64,000 nucleotides of DNA from Paguma larvata (GCA_030068075.1 CM057823.1:19688485-19752484); one strand, 5' to 3'; counted from the first letter of the stretch, positions 1-11,939 are shown. Translations and numbers: made by a program. Notes: generated by a model from the letters alone, not told the origin.

Positions 1-1867
1 CCTCACTTGTGACCAATGAGAAAAAGCACCAAAGACCCTCGCAAAGACTCACTGCCTTTCACTGGGTCCTCAAGCTTGCAATGACATGATTATGGCCGGA
101 TGTGAGGTACCAGCCATGCCACAAACACAGGGACCAAGAAAAGAGCAGGCATGGCTCTGAGAGGGAGAGATGAGACCGGGTGGTGACCGCCAAGGCCAGC
201 ACACGTCCACCACACGACCTCTTCCCAGGACTGCCACCCAAGCAGCCATCCTACCTCACACTCTTTCATGTCAGTCCATATTCAAAACCCCAGGGGCTCC
301 CTGCTGCTCCTGGGCAGAGCTTTCCACAGCCTGGCCCCATCTTTACAGCAGGTTCCATTTGCAATACCCCAAACCATTGCCGGGATCATACGGCAGACGC
401 CATCGACTCTCCTCCAAAGATACACTGATCTACCAGAGTCCGTGCGTGTAGAGATAATCCTTCATGGAATTTCTTCCTCTATCACCTAGCCTATGCGGCT
501 CACCTCTTCAAACTTACCTCCCCAAGTAGCAACTTCTCTCTGGACAGAGCCGGTTTCAACCAGGGTAACTGAAGAGAGTTCGAATTTGGAAAGATGAAAA
601 ACCGCTTTGATACAGACTCATAATCCAAGGGGTTTAGACAGACCCAGGGGTAGATATTGGTAGAAAAGTTCATCCCAGTAATCTTGATCTAATTTTCAAA
701 AGTAAGGGGGAAAAGAATACATGTGCTCGCCCCATACTCTTTTGTTACGACAGTTGCACAAAAAGGACACTGAAAATGAATAAAAATTCTGGAATTATAT
801 GGACATTTATTTAGTGTCAGCTTCCAAAGTGAAGTATCTACATATTCCCCCAACTGGCTGGAAAATTTAAGTCCTTTCTCCGCATGGGAAATTGGGTACT
901 TGACAGACAATTCTACAGATTTCTGAGTCACCTACAAACCTCCAAATAATTCCAACAAACACTGTTATACTCTGGGGAAAACATTAGCTTTGCAAAATTT
1001 GCTTTTAAAAGAAAAAAAAAAGTCAATAAAATTTCCTATGTAGATAAGGATATTTTTACCCAGCTTAGGTCAAGGTAAAGGAAACAACTTGATGATTTCA
1101 GATAGCCCTGAATGCCTATAAATGGGCAGGTTGTTGAGTTCCATGCACCTATACAATTGTTCCAACAGTAGATCTGACTGAAATTTAACTAAACTTCAAA
1201 AATGCCCTGAAAGGGATAATAAAGCTAAAACAGTGACACAGAGCCACAGCTACTTAAGAACTGAGTGTTAGGAATTCTTGGAAAAAGCAGAGACAAGAAA
1301 AGAGAGGCCATGTTGGCTCGGGGGAAACTACAAACATTATGCCAGCAGCCAATTCTCATAAATAAAAAGTCAGGCACTTGAGAGTTTTGTACGGGGTCCA
1401 TAGAATTTATTTTGGTAGGATGACCCTGGATGTGTAGGCTTAAAAGAACATGTGCTGTTGGACAAGAGGACAGTCCCAGGATTTATTTCAACACCACCTT
1501 AAAATAACCTCGACCAAAAATACCATTTTCAACAAGCTCAAAGAAGAGAAAAAGAGGAAGAAATATGAGGAAAATAAATGGAGAACAGATGTGAGGCCCA
1601 TTGTAACTCAAGGAATAAATGTACGGAGTGATCTATTCAAGATCATTTAAAAACAATCATTAAAAAAAAAAAAAATACAAGAGTCTTGGGATCCTAAGAC
1701 CTTGCTATGAAGCACTATAGAAAGTCAAGGCTTATTCTGATGATTTTCCTCCAAAAATATTTCTAAAATTCTAAAATGCTTCTGAAGCTGACATCTTTTT
1801 GACAAAGGCACTCTTAGCAAAGCACTAGGCTGTCTACTTATAGAGCTCTTTGGGAGCTATGGGAAAA

Positions 1868-1916
1868 CATTTTTCCGAGGGCAAGTTGTGCCAGTTGGAA
1901 CTTATTGCTGGTCCAA
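1868..1916. repeat. Copy A of a ~49-bp dispersed direct repeat
   Basis: It shares a perfect 23-bp core (1881-1903, starting gcaagttgtgccagttgg) with 3528-3550, and near-identical flanks on both sides extend the match to about 49 bp. Both copies are in the same orientation, 1.65 kb apart. The family is not recognised; it may be a fragment of an old repeat. Confidence 0.6.
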
Positions 1917-3514
1917 AGAGAGGCCTTGCAGAGAACCAAGTCGTACACATTCCTCCCACCACCTTCCGGGGAGTGTCTGTGCCAGAGGACAGAGGGGTAG
2001 AGCCGTCTGCCCGGGGCAAGGCCAGGTTCCAGCTCACTTACACGTCCCCATGCCGCGCCCAAGGCTCCCGGCCCCCAAAGACAGACTCCATAACCCACAC
2101 CACATTCTCCTCCTTCTCCTCCTACGGTGCAGCCCTCTGGAGGCCGTGGCCGCCATTCTGGGAAGTAAGTATAAGCAGAGTACTCTGCAGACAGGACGAC
2201 GAGGTGGCCTCTTCTGAGCCCAGGAAGGAAGGGTGTCCTGTTGCCCTGTCACAATGAGCTCAGAGGTCACCAAGAGCTGTGAGGACCCACTTACCCCGCA
2301 CAGCACGGCCCCTCCAGCTGAACACCCAAGACCTGCCTCCTCAACACCACCTCTCCTCGACCGCCCCACTCCACAGCAACCACTCTCTCCCCTGCGGACT
2401 GCTCGGCATTCTCTCCCCTGCGGTCATTGCTATCTACCTCCCATTTACCTCCTGCTGCCTTATCGCATGCTGTTTTCGCTGGACCACTGCACTGCTGCTG
2501 AGAATATGTATCCTGTATCCCCACTATTCTCCGCAGCACCATGAACACTGCTAGGCCCACGCTTACAACAGAACCGTGGGAAGAAAGAAGGACACACAAT
2601 GCGTGGCTTACTGACTTCCTGAAAGGAGAGGCCGCTGCAGTGATGTCGGAGCAATGTAACAACCCTCGACTGTGGGATCCTAAGGACAGACATTACGCCC
2701 TTTTCCCCTTCCCATCCTGATGCCTAGCACAGGTGTGTGCCAAGATATTTGATGGTGACACAAAATTAACAACATTATGGTGAAAACAAAGTATGGGAGG
2801 GCCTGTAGGTAGAATCTGGTCTGATTAACTAGGAATGCTAAATAGTGAATCTGAATTTTCAGACAAGAAGGTAAGGAATATTCAGTTGTGGAAGATGTTG
2901 CAAGTATAAAACAAGAACAGACATTGGGAGCTGGGGAGGAAAAAAACCAAGCTTCACTGGCAAAAGTGAAAACAAAGTGTCCTCTGACTAACTCAGAACT
3001 CAGACTTTTTACTTTTTCCCCACAGCTGGGATAGACTATGCAGCTAGAGTTGAAAAATCAGTCTTGAAGAGCTGTTATAAACACAAGCCAGCATGTGAAA
3101 AGAAAAGCTACGCCATTAAGCAAGAGACGAGTTTTTTTAGGCCCACTAGTCTTCATACAGGGCAGAGGTTACCCCATTGTAGAATCTGAGAAGTTTCTAG
3201 AAAGTTAGTTTAGCTTTGTTTTAGGTCCTAAGTTCCTTACATGACTGCTGTAGAGGAACACAGAGAGCTTCAGAAACATCCTTATTTGTCGAGTGGAGAC
3301 CAAAGAGGAGACCAGTGTCCTACAGTTTATGGGTATGCTGCAAGGTTGAACTTTGAGTCAGTGTGCACGATTTTTTTTTCTGCTATCATTTATAACATGC
3401 TTTGTGAAAATCCTTGGGATTAAATCATTATGGTTACAATGTGTACTTTAATGCCAGTTTTCCTTGCGAAGCTCAAATCGTGAGGCAGAACATGTTTATT
3501 GGAAGTCATTCTTC

Positions 3515-3563
3515 CATTTTTTCAAGAGCAAGTTGTGCCAGTTGGAACTTTCTGCTCGTCCAA
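3515..3563. repeat. Copy B of a ~49-bp dispersed direct repeat
   Basis: This is the partner of 1868-1916. The 23-bp core is at 3528-3550, and the flanks differ from copy A by a few substitutions and one indel. The surrounding DNA shows no further similarity by eye. Confidence 0.6.
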
Positions 3564-3734
3564 CGTATTTTTGAATTAATGAAGTATTAGCATAATTGTG
3601 TAAAAAACAAGGACAAAAATAGTAAGACGCAAGGCTGCTGGAAGACAGTGAAGTGTGGACACAACATCGCTTTAAACCATTCCCTTGATTCATTCACCGG
3701 AAGAGGATTCATTGTGCACCTTGACTCTCGGCCA

Positions 3735-4185
3735 GGAAGAGAGTGCTCTGGGTAATGGTGACGCAGTCGTGAACAAGACAAAAAGGCCCTCCCTGCCCAC
3801 ACGGAGCCCGTGTTCTGTTTGGGAACCGGTGGGCAGGCATAGGCAATAAGTAAAATAAATACAAATAAGCATGCCAGAAGATGCTGGGAAAGAAAGTCAA
3901 AGTGGATAAGCAGTTGGGCACAGACAGGCAAGAGCAAGTCGAGGAAAGTTCCCTGTGATAAAATGATGGGATATTTCAGTAGAGAACCAAACATGTCCGA
4001 GTGTCTACAAGGAGTTCATATCAGGATTAGAGCCTGTGAGGGGTGAGGAGCAGGAGAGGAGGTGCCCCAGGCCGCCAGGGTGATCTGTAGCACCTTCCAG
4101 GACGATGTGAGGACTCTGGCTTTCCCTCTGAGTGGGGTGGGAAACAACCGGCGGTTTAGAGGGGAAGGGTGACAGGATTTGGTAA
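3735..4185 (+). repeat. Ancient mammalian interspersed repeat (L2-like, tentative)
   Basis: The order of phrases resembles a widespread old mammalian repeat: gtgaacaagacaaa, a 'ccctgcc...' stretch, then much later gagtggggtgggaaaca before a gacaggatt phrase. It is strongly diverged. The family name is not certain. Confidence 0.45.
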
Positions 4186-4269
4186 ATAAATCTAAAAATG
4201 GAAGATTTTCTAAGGTCTTGGCTTACAATGATTAGATGATTATCTACATGAATTTAAAGTCTATTTTTT

Positions 4270-4412
4270 AATTTAATTCTTGCCTACAATGTAAGTTCCT
4301 AGAATTAGGGACCCTGTCTGTCTAGTTCACCGTTGGATCCCCAGGGCCTAAACCAGTACCTGACAGACAGATGCACTCAAGGAACACTTGATGAGGGTAC
4401 CAGTGAATGAAA
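4270..4412 (+). repeat. L2 LINE 3' end relic
   Basis: It contains the L2 3'-terminal order: taagttcct...gggaccctgtctgtc, then ccccagggcctaa, then a degenerate 'cctgacagacag...caaggaacacttgatga' tail ending in gtgaatgaa. Only the last ~140 bases are seen. Confidence 0.65.
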
Positions 4413-5779
4413 AAAATGCATGAATGATGTTTTTGAATCTATCCACTGAGCTGAAGAGAGCAGAATCCCTTTCTTCAAACCACCACTCCCCAGACTGGCT
4501 GAAGATTTCTCGTCAATGTGCAGGTCAACTGTGTAAGTGTACCTGGGACATTCTAAGTAACTCCTACTTTGCTACATGCCCCAGGAATGAAACTTTCCTT
4601 CAAAGCTTGGCAATAACTTTATTTCTCCGGGAATCTGTGATAAGCAGTATTTTAACAAATGAAAACGAGAAGAAAAGTAAACATACAATTTTTATACAGT
4701 TGTCATAGCCTGCCACAAAACTTTAAGTGGGGGTTATTTTTAAACTATTTTAAATGGCTGTGGGAGGAAGGGTTGGGTTTATGTCCTGGGAAGTACTCTT
4801 ACTCCCAAAGGCTTCAACTAGCTGTCCACCAGGGGAAAGGGCACTAAAAAAAATAGTTTAGACTGTTCCTGGCTTAAGAAATATGTCACAAAATGAGCTG
4901 CCTTGGACTCTCTCTAAGTGCAACATAGGAATATAAAACTGAACCATCACACGGGACAAAGTCACGGAATCCTGAGTGTTTGGTCAAAGGGTTTAATTTC
5001 ATGCATACTTCACAGCTTGTCCTGTTCGGATTGGAAAAGCCAATGAAAATAAGCTTCAAAAAAGGATGAGAAAATATATGTGCATCTGTTCTGTGAAAAT
5101 AAACATTCCAGACAATGTTTTTCTGGCAGAGATATGACAACCAAAAAAATGGCAACCAAACAGAATCAGTTAAAGATGAAAGTTCAAGGGCAAATACTGA
5201 GATTTACTAATAAATAAATAAAACGGACATACATAAAAGGTTACAACTTCAAGTCTACCATTCCTCACAAGATTTCCAAAGTTTCAAGGTGTATAATGCC
5301 TTCATTATATCCCTTTTGAAAACTTTAAGGTTACCACGTTACTTTCATCCACTAAAAAAAAAAAAAAAAAATCAAAGTGTGTCTCTTTCTTCTGCACACA
5401 CATCCACTCCAAAAAGACTCTCCCTCAGCAATCCAGGATGATGTCACTGAGACTTTGTGACACAGGCCACTGCAAAGGCTTCCTGAACAAAACCTGACAT
5501 CTTTCCTAATCCATGCTGATCCATATTCATCCATGTTTGATAAATTAATGTTTTTATAAAGGAAAAATATGCTCTCAAGTATGGGTGTGAAGTAGAGTAG
5601 GGTTACAGGAAGGCACTCTGTCGGAGTGCCTTCAGAGCAAACAATGTAACCCATTGTGCAGTGGGGAAGTGAATGAGTAAGGCAAATGACATATTTGGAT
5701 TAAGAAAATGTTTTTTATTATCAAATTTCATAGAAGCTATTTCAGCATACAAAACTGTGGCCACCTCTTTGTGAAATAA
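4413..5779. other. Unclassified intron sequence
   Basis: AT-rich DNA with a poly-A run at about 5354-5371. No coding exon, SINE or L1 was recognised. Open frames (94 codons at 4424-4708 +; 89 codons at 4886-5155 -) resemble nothing known. Confidence 0.5.
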
Positions 5780-5960
5780 AGATGATAATACAAATAATAA
5801 AAACAGCTGAAATGCACTGAATGCCAAGTTACGACACACTTTAAATGTATTCTCTGGTTCAGTCTCCTAACTAGTTCCAGACAAGGAAATCAAGGCTTTG
5901 AGAGACCTCAAATGACTCATTCAAGAATATATACCTAGCTACAATAGTCAACACTGTGTG
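5780..5960 (-). repeat. MIR SINE relic, antisense
   Basis: The plus strand reads a degenerate MIR reverse complement: acactttaaatgtattctctggttcagt, then gacaaggaaatcaaggctttgagaga, then a ctagctacaatagtc end. The core region is conserved enough for assignment; the ends are approximate. Confidence 0.65.
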
Positions 5961-6079
5961 ATGCTGGTTGAGGATGGATATGGAGATCAAAGGAATACAA
6001 ATGAATATTCAGTAAGAAACCCATGTATCTATGGCCCATGCGAAATCAATTCAACAGTGAACTAATTCCCCACAAGGGC

Positions 6080-6500
6080 GCCAAGACCATTAAGAAAAGA
6101 CTTTTCAATAGACGATGCTGGGACAACTGGATTCCACGTGAAAAGAATAAATTTGGACCTCGAACTCACACCAAATACAAAAATTAATTCAAAATGGATC
6201 AAAGACCTGAACAGTATAAATCTTTGTGACCACAGATTAGGCGACGGTTTATTAGATAAGCCACCTAGAGTATAAGCAACCAAAAAAAATACGTAAACTG
6301 CGCTTAATCAAAATTAGAAATGTTTGCACTTCAAACAATATGAAAGTGAAAAAAACAAGCCATAAAATATTTGCAACTCATATATCTGATAATGATCTGG
6401 TGTCTAGAATACATAAAGTTCTGGTATCCAGAATATATAAAGGCTTACAACTGGACAATAAAAAGATAGATAACCCAATTTAAAATGAACAAAAAAGGCT
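6080..6500 (+). mobile_element. Older L1 (ORF2 3' part), left half, split by a younger L1
   Basis: Decayed L1 ORF2 text can be read (tcaaaatggatcaaagacctgaac; agaatatataaaggcttacaac; cccaatttaaaatgaac). It stops abruptly at about 6500 and resumes at 8493 at exactly the next expected L1 position (gcaaagggtttgaatagag). The two parts are therefore one element cut by an insertion. No frame is intact. Confidence 0.8.
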
Positions 6501-6600
6501 TAGGACGTAACATAGGAGAGAATCTCAATGGCCTAGGATTTGGAAATAACTTTTTAAATATAACACCAAAAGCATGATCTATTAAATTAATTAATTAATT

Positions 6601-6733
6601 TGCCTACCTGGCTCAGTTGTTTGAGCCCTGTGTCAGGCTCCAGCTGAGCATGGGGCTGGCTTAAGATTCTCTCTCTTTCTTCCTCTGCCCCTTTCCCCAT
6701 TCTCTGTCTTCAAAATTAGAAAAAAAAAAAAAA
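6601..6733 (+). mobile_element. Degenerate carnivore tRNA-SINE
   Basis: The head is partly lost (tacctggctcagttgtttga), followed by a 'caggctcc...gagcatgg' body, CT-rich stretch and A13 tail. It is more diverged than the SINE immediately downstream and so probably older. Confidence 0.75.
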
Positions 6734-6736
6734 GGA

Positions 6737-6954
6737 GGGGCGCGTCTGGGTGGCTCAGTCAGTTAAGTGTCCTGCTCTTGGTTTCTGCTCAGGTCATGAT
6801 CTCACGGTTTCCTGGGTTCCAGTCCCGCGTCAGGCTCCATGTTGACAATGCAGAGCTTGGTTGGGGATTCTCAGTTTCCCACTCTCTCTGTCTCTCTCCC
6901 ACTCAAGCTATTTCTGTCTTTAAATAAATAAATAAACTTAGAAAGAAAAAAGAA
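6737..6954 (+). mobile_element. SINEC_Fc-type SINE
   Basis: The head is gggg-cgcgtctgggtggctca with A-box-like tggctcagtcag. A B-box-like tggg-ttccagtcc is followed by a CT-rich stretch and a (taaa)n tail. It abuts the A tail of the preceding SINE, a typical re-insertion spot. Confidence 0.88.
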
Positions 6955-6992
6955 AAGCCTCTGAGGAAGACACTGTAAAGAAAATGAGAAGA

Positions 6993-7192
6993 GGGGCACC
7001 TGGGTGGCTCAGCTGGCTAAGTATCCGACTTCGGCTCAGGTCACGATCTCGCATTGGGCTCTGTGCTGATAGCTCGGAGCCTGAAGCCTGCTTCGGATTC
7101 TGTGTCTCCCTCTCTCTCTGCCCCTCCCCCACTCATGCTCACTCACTGTCTCTCTCAAAAATAAATAAACGGTAAAAAAAAAAAAAATATTT
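6993..7192 (+). mobile_element. SINEC_Fc-type SINE with internal deletion
   Basis: Intact head (ggggcacctgggtggctca) and tail, but about 20 bases covering the B box are missing between 'cgatctcgc' and 'attgggctctg'. This should abolish internal pol III promoter function. The L1 host resumes on both sides. Confidence 0.9.
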
Positions 7193-8253
7193 TTTAAAGA
7201 GAAGAAGAGCTGCGGATTGGGAGAAAATATTTGCAAAAGATGTTTCTGATAGAGACAACCTGGTTAAAAAAAATGGGCCAAAGACCTTAAGAGACACCTC
7301 ACCAAAGAAACACAGATGGCAAATAAGCCCAGGAAAAGATGTTCCTCATCAGAGATCATCAGGGAACTGCGGACTGAAACAGCAAATGAGATACTACTAC
7401 ACATCTATCAAGAATGGCCAAAATCTAAAACTCGAACAACACCAAATGCTGCTGAGGATGTGGAACGACAGAAGCTCTCGTTCACTGCTGGTGCCTGGAA
7501 GACAGTTTGGTGGTTTCTTACAAAACCAAACATAACCTCACCATATAATCCAGCAACTGCGCTCCTTGGCACTTACCCAAAGAAGCTGAAAACTCACGTC
7601 CACACGGAAACACATTATGGGGATGTTTATAGCAGTTTTATTCACAATTGCCAAAACGGGAGCAACCAAGATGTCCTTCAGTAGGTAGATGGACAAATAA
7701 AATGTGGCACATCCACACAAAGGAGTATCACTCGGCATTAAAAAGAAATGAGTTATGAAGTGATGAAAAGATATGGAAGAAACCTAAATGTGTATTACTA
7801 AGCGAAAGAAGCCAATCTGAAAAGGCAATGCGCTATATGATTCCAATTATCTGATATTCTACAAAAGGCAAAACTCTGCAGACACTAAGAAGATCGGTGG
7901 TTTCCAGAGGCTGGGACTGGGGGGGCGCAGACAGAGGGACAAACAGATGGAACAAAGAGGATTTTTAGGGCAGCGAAACCACTCCGTATGATACTATACT
8001 GATGGATACATGTCACTCTAAGTTTGTTCAAACCCATAAAACGTACAACAGCAAGAATGAACCCAATGTAAACCGTGTGCTCTGGGTGATGACGTGTCAG
8101 TGTACGTCCATCAAGAGTGACAAATGGACCACTCCGACTCAGACGTCAATAATGGAGAAAAGTATGCATGTGTCAAGGCAGGAAGTATACGGAAATCTAT
8201 ACCGTTTGCTCAGCACTGCTGTGAACCTAAAATTGCTTTAAAGAACAAAGAGG

Positions 8254-8456
8254 CTGGGGCACCTGCGCGGCTCAGTCGGTTAAGTGTCCAACTTCAGCTC
8301 AGGCCATGATCTCGCAGTTCATGAGTTCGAAACCCATGTTGGGCTCTGGGCTGACAACACAGAGCCTGCTTGGGATTCTCTCTCTCCCTCTCTCTCTACC
8401 CCTGTCCTGCTCTGTCTCTCTCTTTCTCTCTCTCAAAAATAAATAATCTTTAAAAA
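8254..8456 (+). mobile_element. SINEC_Fc-type SINE inside the younger L1 3' end
   Basis: Head cctgcgcggctcagtcgg, B box gagttcgaaacc, CT-rich stretch, aataaataatc tail. The flanking gctttaaagaacaaa (8235-8249) and gcttttaagataacaaa (8459-8475) resemble a slightly decayed target-site duplication. Confidence 0.9.
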
Positions 8457-8480
8457 AAGCTTTTAAGATAACAAATTAAA

Positions 8481-9365
8481 AACAAAAAGGCTCTTTAAAA
8501 AAAAATAAGCAAAGGGTTTGAATAGAGATCTCTCCAAAGAAGATATACAAATAGCCCATAAGCACACAAAAAGGTGTTTGACATCCTTCTCCCCTAGGGG
8601 AATGAAAAACCATCAACATGAGATATCACTTCACACCCGGTAGGATAGGTAAAACCGAAGGACCGACAATAATAACAAGCATTGGCCAGAATATGGATAA
8701 ATCAGAACCTTCACGCGTTGCTGTTGGGACTATAAAATGGCCAATTTGGAAGACAATTTGTTAGTTTTTCTAAAGATTAAACATATAGTCACCGTATGAC
8801 CCCAATATTCCAATCCTGCGTAGATACTCAGGAGAACGGAACATATGTTCACACAAAACACTTGTACGTAAGTGTTTACAGAGGTTTTATTCACAAAAAA
8901 AGCAAAAAATGGAAATGACCCAAATATCTGTCAACTGACGGATGGATAAGGAAATGTGGGCGTTGCTGTTTCCTTACAATGCATTATCTCCAGCCACACG
9001 AAGGTGGTACAGATATGGGCTACAATACAGGGGAAACTTGAAAATGCTATACGAACTGAATGAAGCCGGTCACACGGACCACATAACATCTGAGTCCACT
9101 TATATAAAATGTCCAGAATAGGTAAACATGTAGGGACAGAAAGCAGATTTGTGGTTGCCAAGAGTGTGGGCAGAGAGACGTGGGGACTGGCAGCTAACGA
9201 GTATGAAGCTTCTCTTGGAGGTCACAGAAATGTTGTGAAATTAGATAGTAAAAATCTTACGCAAAAGGCAACAAAGTCCACTGAACTACACATCCTGAAA
9301 GACTGAGTTATTTGAATGTGAATTATTTCTCATCTTTGAAAGTATGCCAAAATTTAAAAAAAAAG
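8481..9365 (+). mobile_element. Older L1, right half (3' end)
   Basis: It continues the element begun at 6080: gcaaagggtttgaatagag, gaagatatacaaatagccc, gagatatcacttcacaccc. It then runs through the terminal ORF2 region to a 3' UTR that ends near 9365 in an A-rich run. Confidence 0.8.
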
Positions 9366-9371
9366 ATGTAT

Positions 9372-9447
9372 CAATAAGTAAGTGGCAGAATAAGAATTAT
9401 AACTGTGGGCACTTGACTTCGGGGCCATGCTGCCTCCCGTTATCATG
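9372..9447 (-). repeat. MIR fragment, antisense
   Basis: A short piece matching the antisense MIR order: agtaagtggcagaataag-aatt, then gggcacttgacttcggggcca. It is too short for more than a tentative call. Confidence 0.45.
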
Positions 9448-9499
9448 CTAATAGTTGACGTACATGTGCCAAATTAAGGAGAGTGGGAATTCCTTCCTG

Positions 9500-9580
9500 A
9501 CTTTCTTTATTCATTCCACAAATTCACTCAGTTAACAAATACTTATCGAGCACAGGGTATGCAGCAGGCAATGAATTTGT
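9500..9580 (+). repeat. Ancient L2-like repeat fragment
   Basis: It reads ttcattccacaaattcactc, aacaaatacttatcgagcac, then a degenerate 'gcagcaggcaatga'. This is the familiar 'attcaacaaatatttattgagcacc' type start of an old mammalian repeat. The family is not fixed. Confidence 0.5.
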
Positions 9581-9584
9581 TTGC

Positions 9585-10465
9585 TTTTTTTCTTTATTGT
9601 GGCAAAATCCACGTAACATACAATTTGCCATTTCAGCCATTTTTTAAGTGTGCCATTGGGTGGTAGTAAGTACATTCTTACTTACTACCTGGGTAGTATA
9701 TACCCCTATCACTGTACTTTTTCATCACCTGAAACAGAAGCTTTGGAACTATTAAGCAGTAACTCTCACTTTCCCTGACCCCCCCCCCCCGTAACCTGTA
9801 TCTTACTTGTGTCTCTAAGAATGTTCTCATTCCAGATACCTCATATAAATGGAATCATACAATATTCGACCCTTTCCATCTGCCTTATTTCACGCAGCAG
9901 AACATCTTAAGAGTTTATGTTCATCCATTTATAGAACGCATCAGAACTTCATTCTCTTTTAGGGTGAATAATATTCCATCATATGTAAATACCGCCGTTT
10001 GTGCACTCATTCATAGGTTACTGAACGCATGGATTGTTTCTACTCTTGAGCTACTGTGAATAATGTATCTATGACCATGGCATACAACGGTTTATTTCCC
10101 TGTTTTTAATTCTTTTACATATACAGCTAAAAGTGGAATTAATGGGTGATATGGTAATTGTATGTTTAACTTTTTGAGGAACCACCCAATTGTTTTCCAC
10201 GGCAGCTGCACCGTTATACACGCCCACCAGCCACGCACAAGGGCTCCAATATTTCCACAACTTTGCTGACACTTGTTATTTTCATTATTTTTACAACAGC
10301 CATTCTAATGGGTCTGACGTATCTCACTGGGGTTTTCATTTGCATTCCCTAATGGCTAGTGATGTTGGGCATCTTTTCATGTGCTTACTGATAAATAAGA
10401 AACTTCTTTGGAGAAGCATCTATTCAAGTCCTTCCCTTACTTTTTAATTGGGCTGCATGTTTTTT
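9585..10465 (-). mobile_element. L1 3' end and distal ORF2, antisense
   Basis: The plus strand shows the reverse complement of an L1M-type 3' region. It reads ttattgtggcaaaatccacg, ggaatcatacaatattcg, aatattccatcatatg, ttttccacggcagctgcacc, gggtctgacgtatctcactg, catcttttcatgtgcttac, in the expected order. It contains a C10 run at 9781-9790. No intact frame. Confidence 0.8.
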
Positions 10466-10689
10466 ATTCTTATAAATGTATTTATTTGTTTGCTGAAAAC
10501 AGATGCAAATATATGAACCAGAAGAAGTGAAGCGAAACAGGATCTTTCATATTACAAAAGAAGCACTGGGCATACCTTTAGATATTACACTCCTCTCATG
10601 CTAAGAAATGCATCTGTTTACCATTCATCTCGATGGGTGACTGATGAAGTCAGTGAAGAAGAAAGACTGGGCTATTTAAATATATTGGG
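10466..10689. other. Unclassified intron sequence
   Basis: AT-rich, with no recognised repeat or coding signal. It ends at the taaatatatt (10677-10686) that precedes the next SINE. Confidence 0.5.
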
Positions 10690-10905
10690 TTATTTTATTT
10701 TTTAACAATTATTCATTTTTGACAGTGAGGTAGACAGTGTGAGCAGAGAAGGGGCAGAGAGAGGGAGACACAGAATCTGAAGTAAGCTCCAAGCTCCAAG
10801 CTGTTGGCACAGAGCCCAACACGGGGCCCAAACTCACGGACCACAAGATGATTACCTGAGCCAAAGTCGGACGCTTAACCGACTGAGCCACCCAGGTGCC
10901 CCTAA
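10690..10905 (-). mobile_element. SINEC_Fc-type SINE, antisense
   Basis: The plus strand ends in the reverse-complemented head (cgactgagccacccaggtgcccc); the A/T tail is at the left. The flanking taaatatatt (10677-10686 and 10908-10917) fits a target-site duplication. The body has a duplicated ctccaag segment. Confidence 0.9.
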
Positions 10906-11199
10906 AGTAAATATATTATTTATGTACATGATATATGATAGAATACTCAACACTAAATAGTTCTTAAAAACAATGAAATCCAGAGGGAGCTATGACCTAA
11001 CACACAAACATAACGCTTTATGAGAAAAATTTCAGAATGTGTATGTAGTGACTGAATTTCTTTCATCAGATTGCTTTCAAAAAGATTTTGAGACCTTTAA
11101 AATATATATATGGTAAAAAAGAAAGAGTATAAAAGTATAAAAAGTATAAAATACCTATAAAAAGTATGCCACTCATGTGTTGTTATTCTATAGTTTCTG

Positions 11200-11935
11200 A
11201 AGGGAGTGCCCGGGTTTTGTACAGAAATCCCGTGTGTCTCACTGACTCTCGAACTCACCAAACCCACAGCTGACCTCCGGATCCCCTCTCATGATGCCTC
11301 CAGTCTTCCTCCTCTAGCTCTTCCAACCTTGGCAATCCATGCTTCCCGTGCCGGGGCCAACAGCCTTGGCGTTATCCTCGCCTCCTCTTTTCCTCTGCTC
11401 TCAGTAAATCTACATCATCAGTAAATCCTCACCACGCTACTCTTAAATGATTATATCCAGTTTATTCTCACTCCACTGCTACCTCCCCACCCTAGTCCCC
11501 TCTTTCCATCTTTGCTTACCCTCCCACCTCCGCCCACTTTACTTTTGCCCGAGTCCCTGCTAAATGGAAATCAGAGCTCAGATTCCTCCCATGGATCTTC
11601 TCACACCCAGAGTGAGGGTCTGTACATTCCCTGCATTGCTCCCTGTCAAACCCCATCTCTTACCACCCCACTCCCTGTCTTCAACCACGTTGTCTCTCTG
11701 CTATGCCTTGAAGATTCCAAGCACCCTCCTACTTTAGGACCTGTGCACCAGAACGTTCCCTTGGCTTTCCCTACATATGTAGATGGCTTCCTTCCTCACT
11801 TTCTTAGCTCTCTGCTCTAATCTCATTTTATCAGGAAGGCCATGTTATTATCATATATAAAATTACAATCCTAACTCACGCAAACGAACAATCCTCTCCC
11901 CCTTCACTTCACTGTTTTTCTTGATCTCATTTTCT
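11200..11935 (-). repeat. Ancient repeat-like C/T-rich segment (family not assigned)
   Basis: It contains 'cctgtgcaccagaacgttccc...tggcttccttcctcac...tctctgctctaatctca', the antisense order of the same old repeat family suspected at 3735 and 20835. The left part (11200-11700) is only a weak match. An open frame at 11512-11820 is compositional. Confidence 0.4.
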
Positions 11936-11939
11936 CCAT

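Larger units (their letters stand above)
1..3734. other. Intronic DNA with no recognised element, plus a GC-richer patch
   Basis: No SINE, L1 or coding exon was recognised. The section at about 1830-2720 is richer in G+C and holds overlapping open frames on both strands (longest 135 codons, 1850-2257 +), none resembling a known protein. A strong donor-like GTAAGT occurs at about 2164, with no paired coding signal. The only internal structure noticed is a short sequence shared between 1868-1916 and 3515-3563. Confidence 0.5.
6501..8480 (+). mobile_element. Younger L1, 5'-truncated, inserted in an older L1
   Basis: It restarts at an earlier L1 position (cataggagagaatctcaatgg) than the host element had reached. 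It then runs through ORF2 (tgggagaaaatatttgcaaa at 7219, gtttggtggtttctta at 7506) into its 3' UTR and an A-rich end. It is flanked by aacaaaaaaggct (6488-6500) and aacaaaaaggct (8481-8492), which look like target-site duplications. It carries four SINE insertions. Frames are broken. Confidence 0.8.

Noticed and set aside
2164..2172. Strong donor-like GTAAGT after a GC-rich open frame (1850-2257)
   Set aside because: No acceptor or known peptide upstream. It is on the strand opposite to MTMR7 and single donor matches are frequent.
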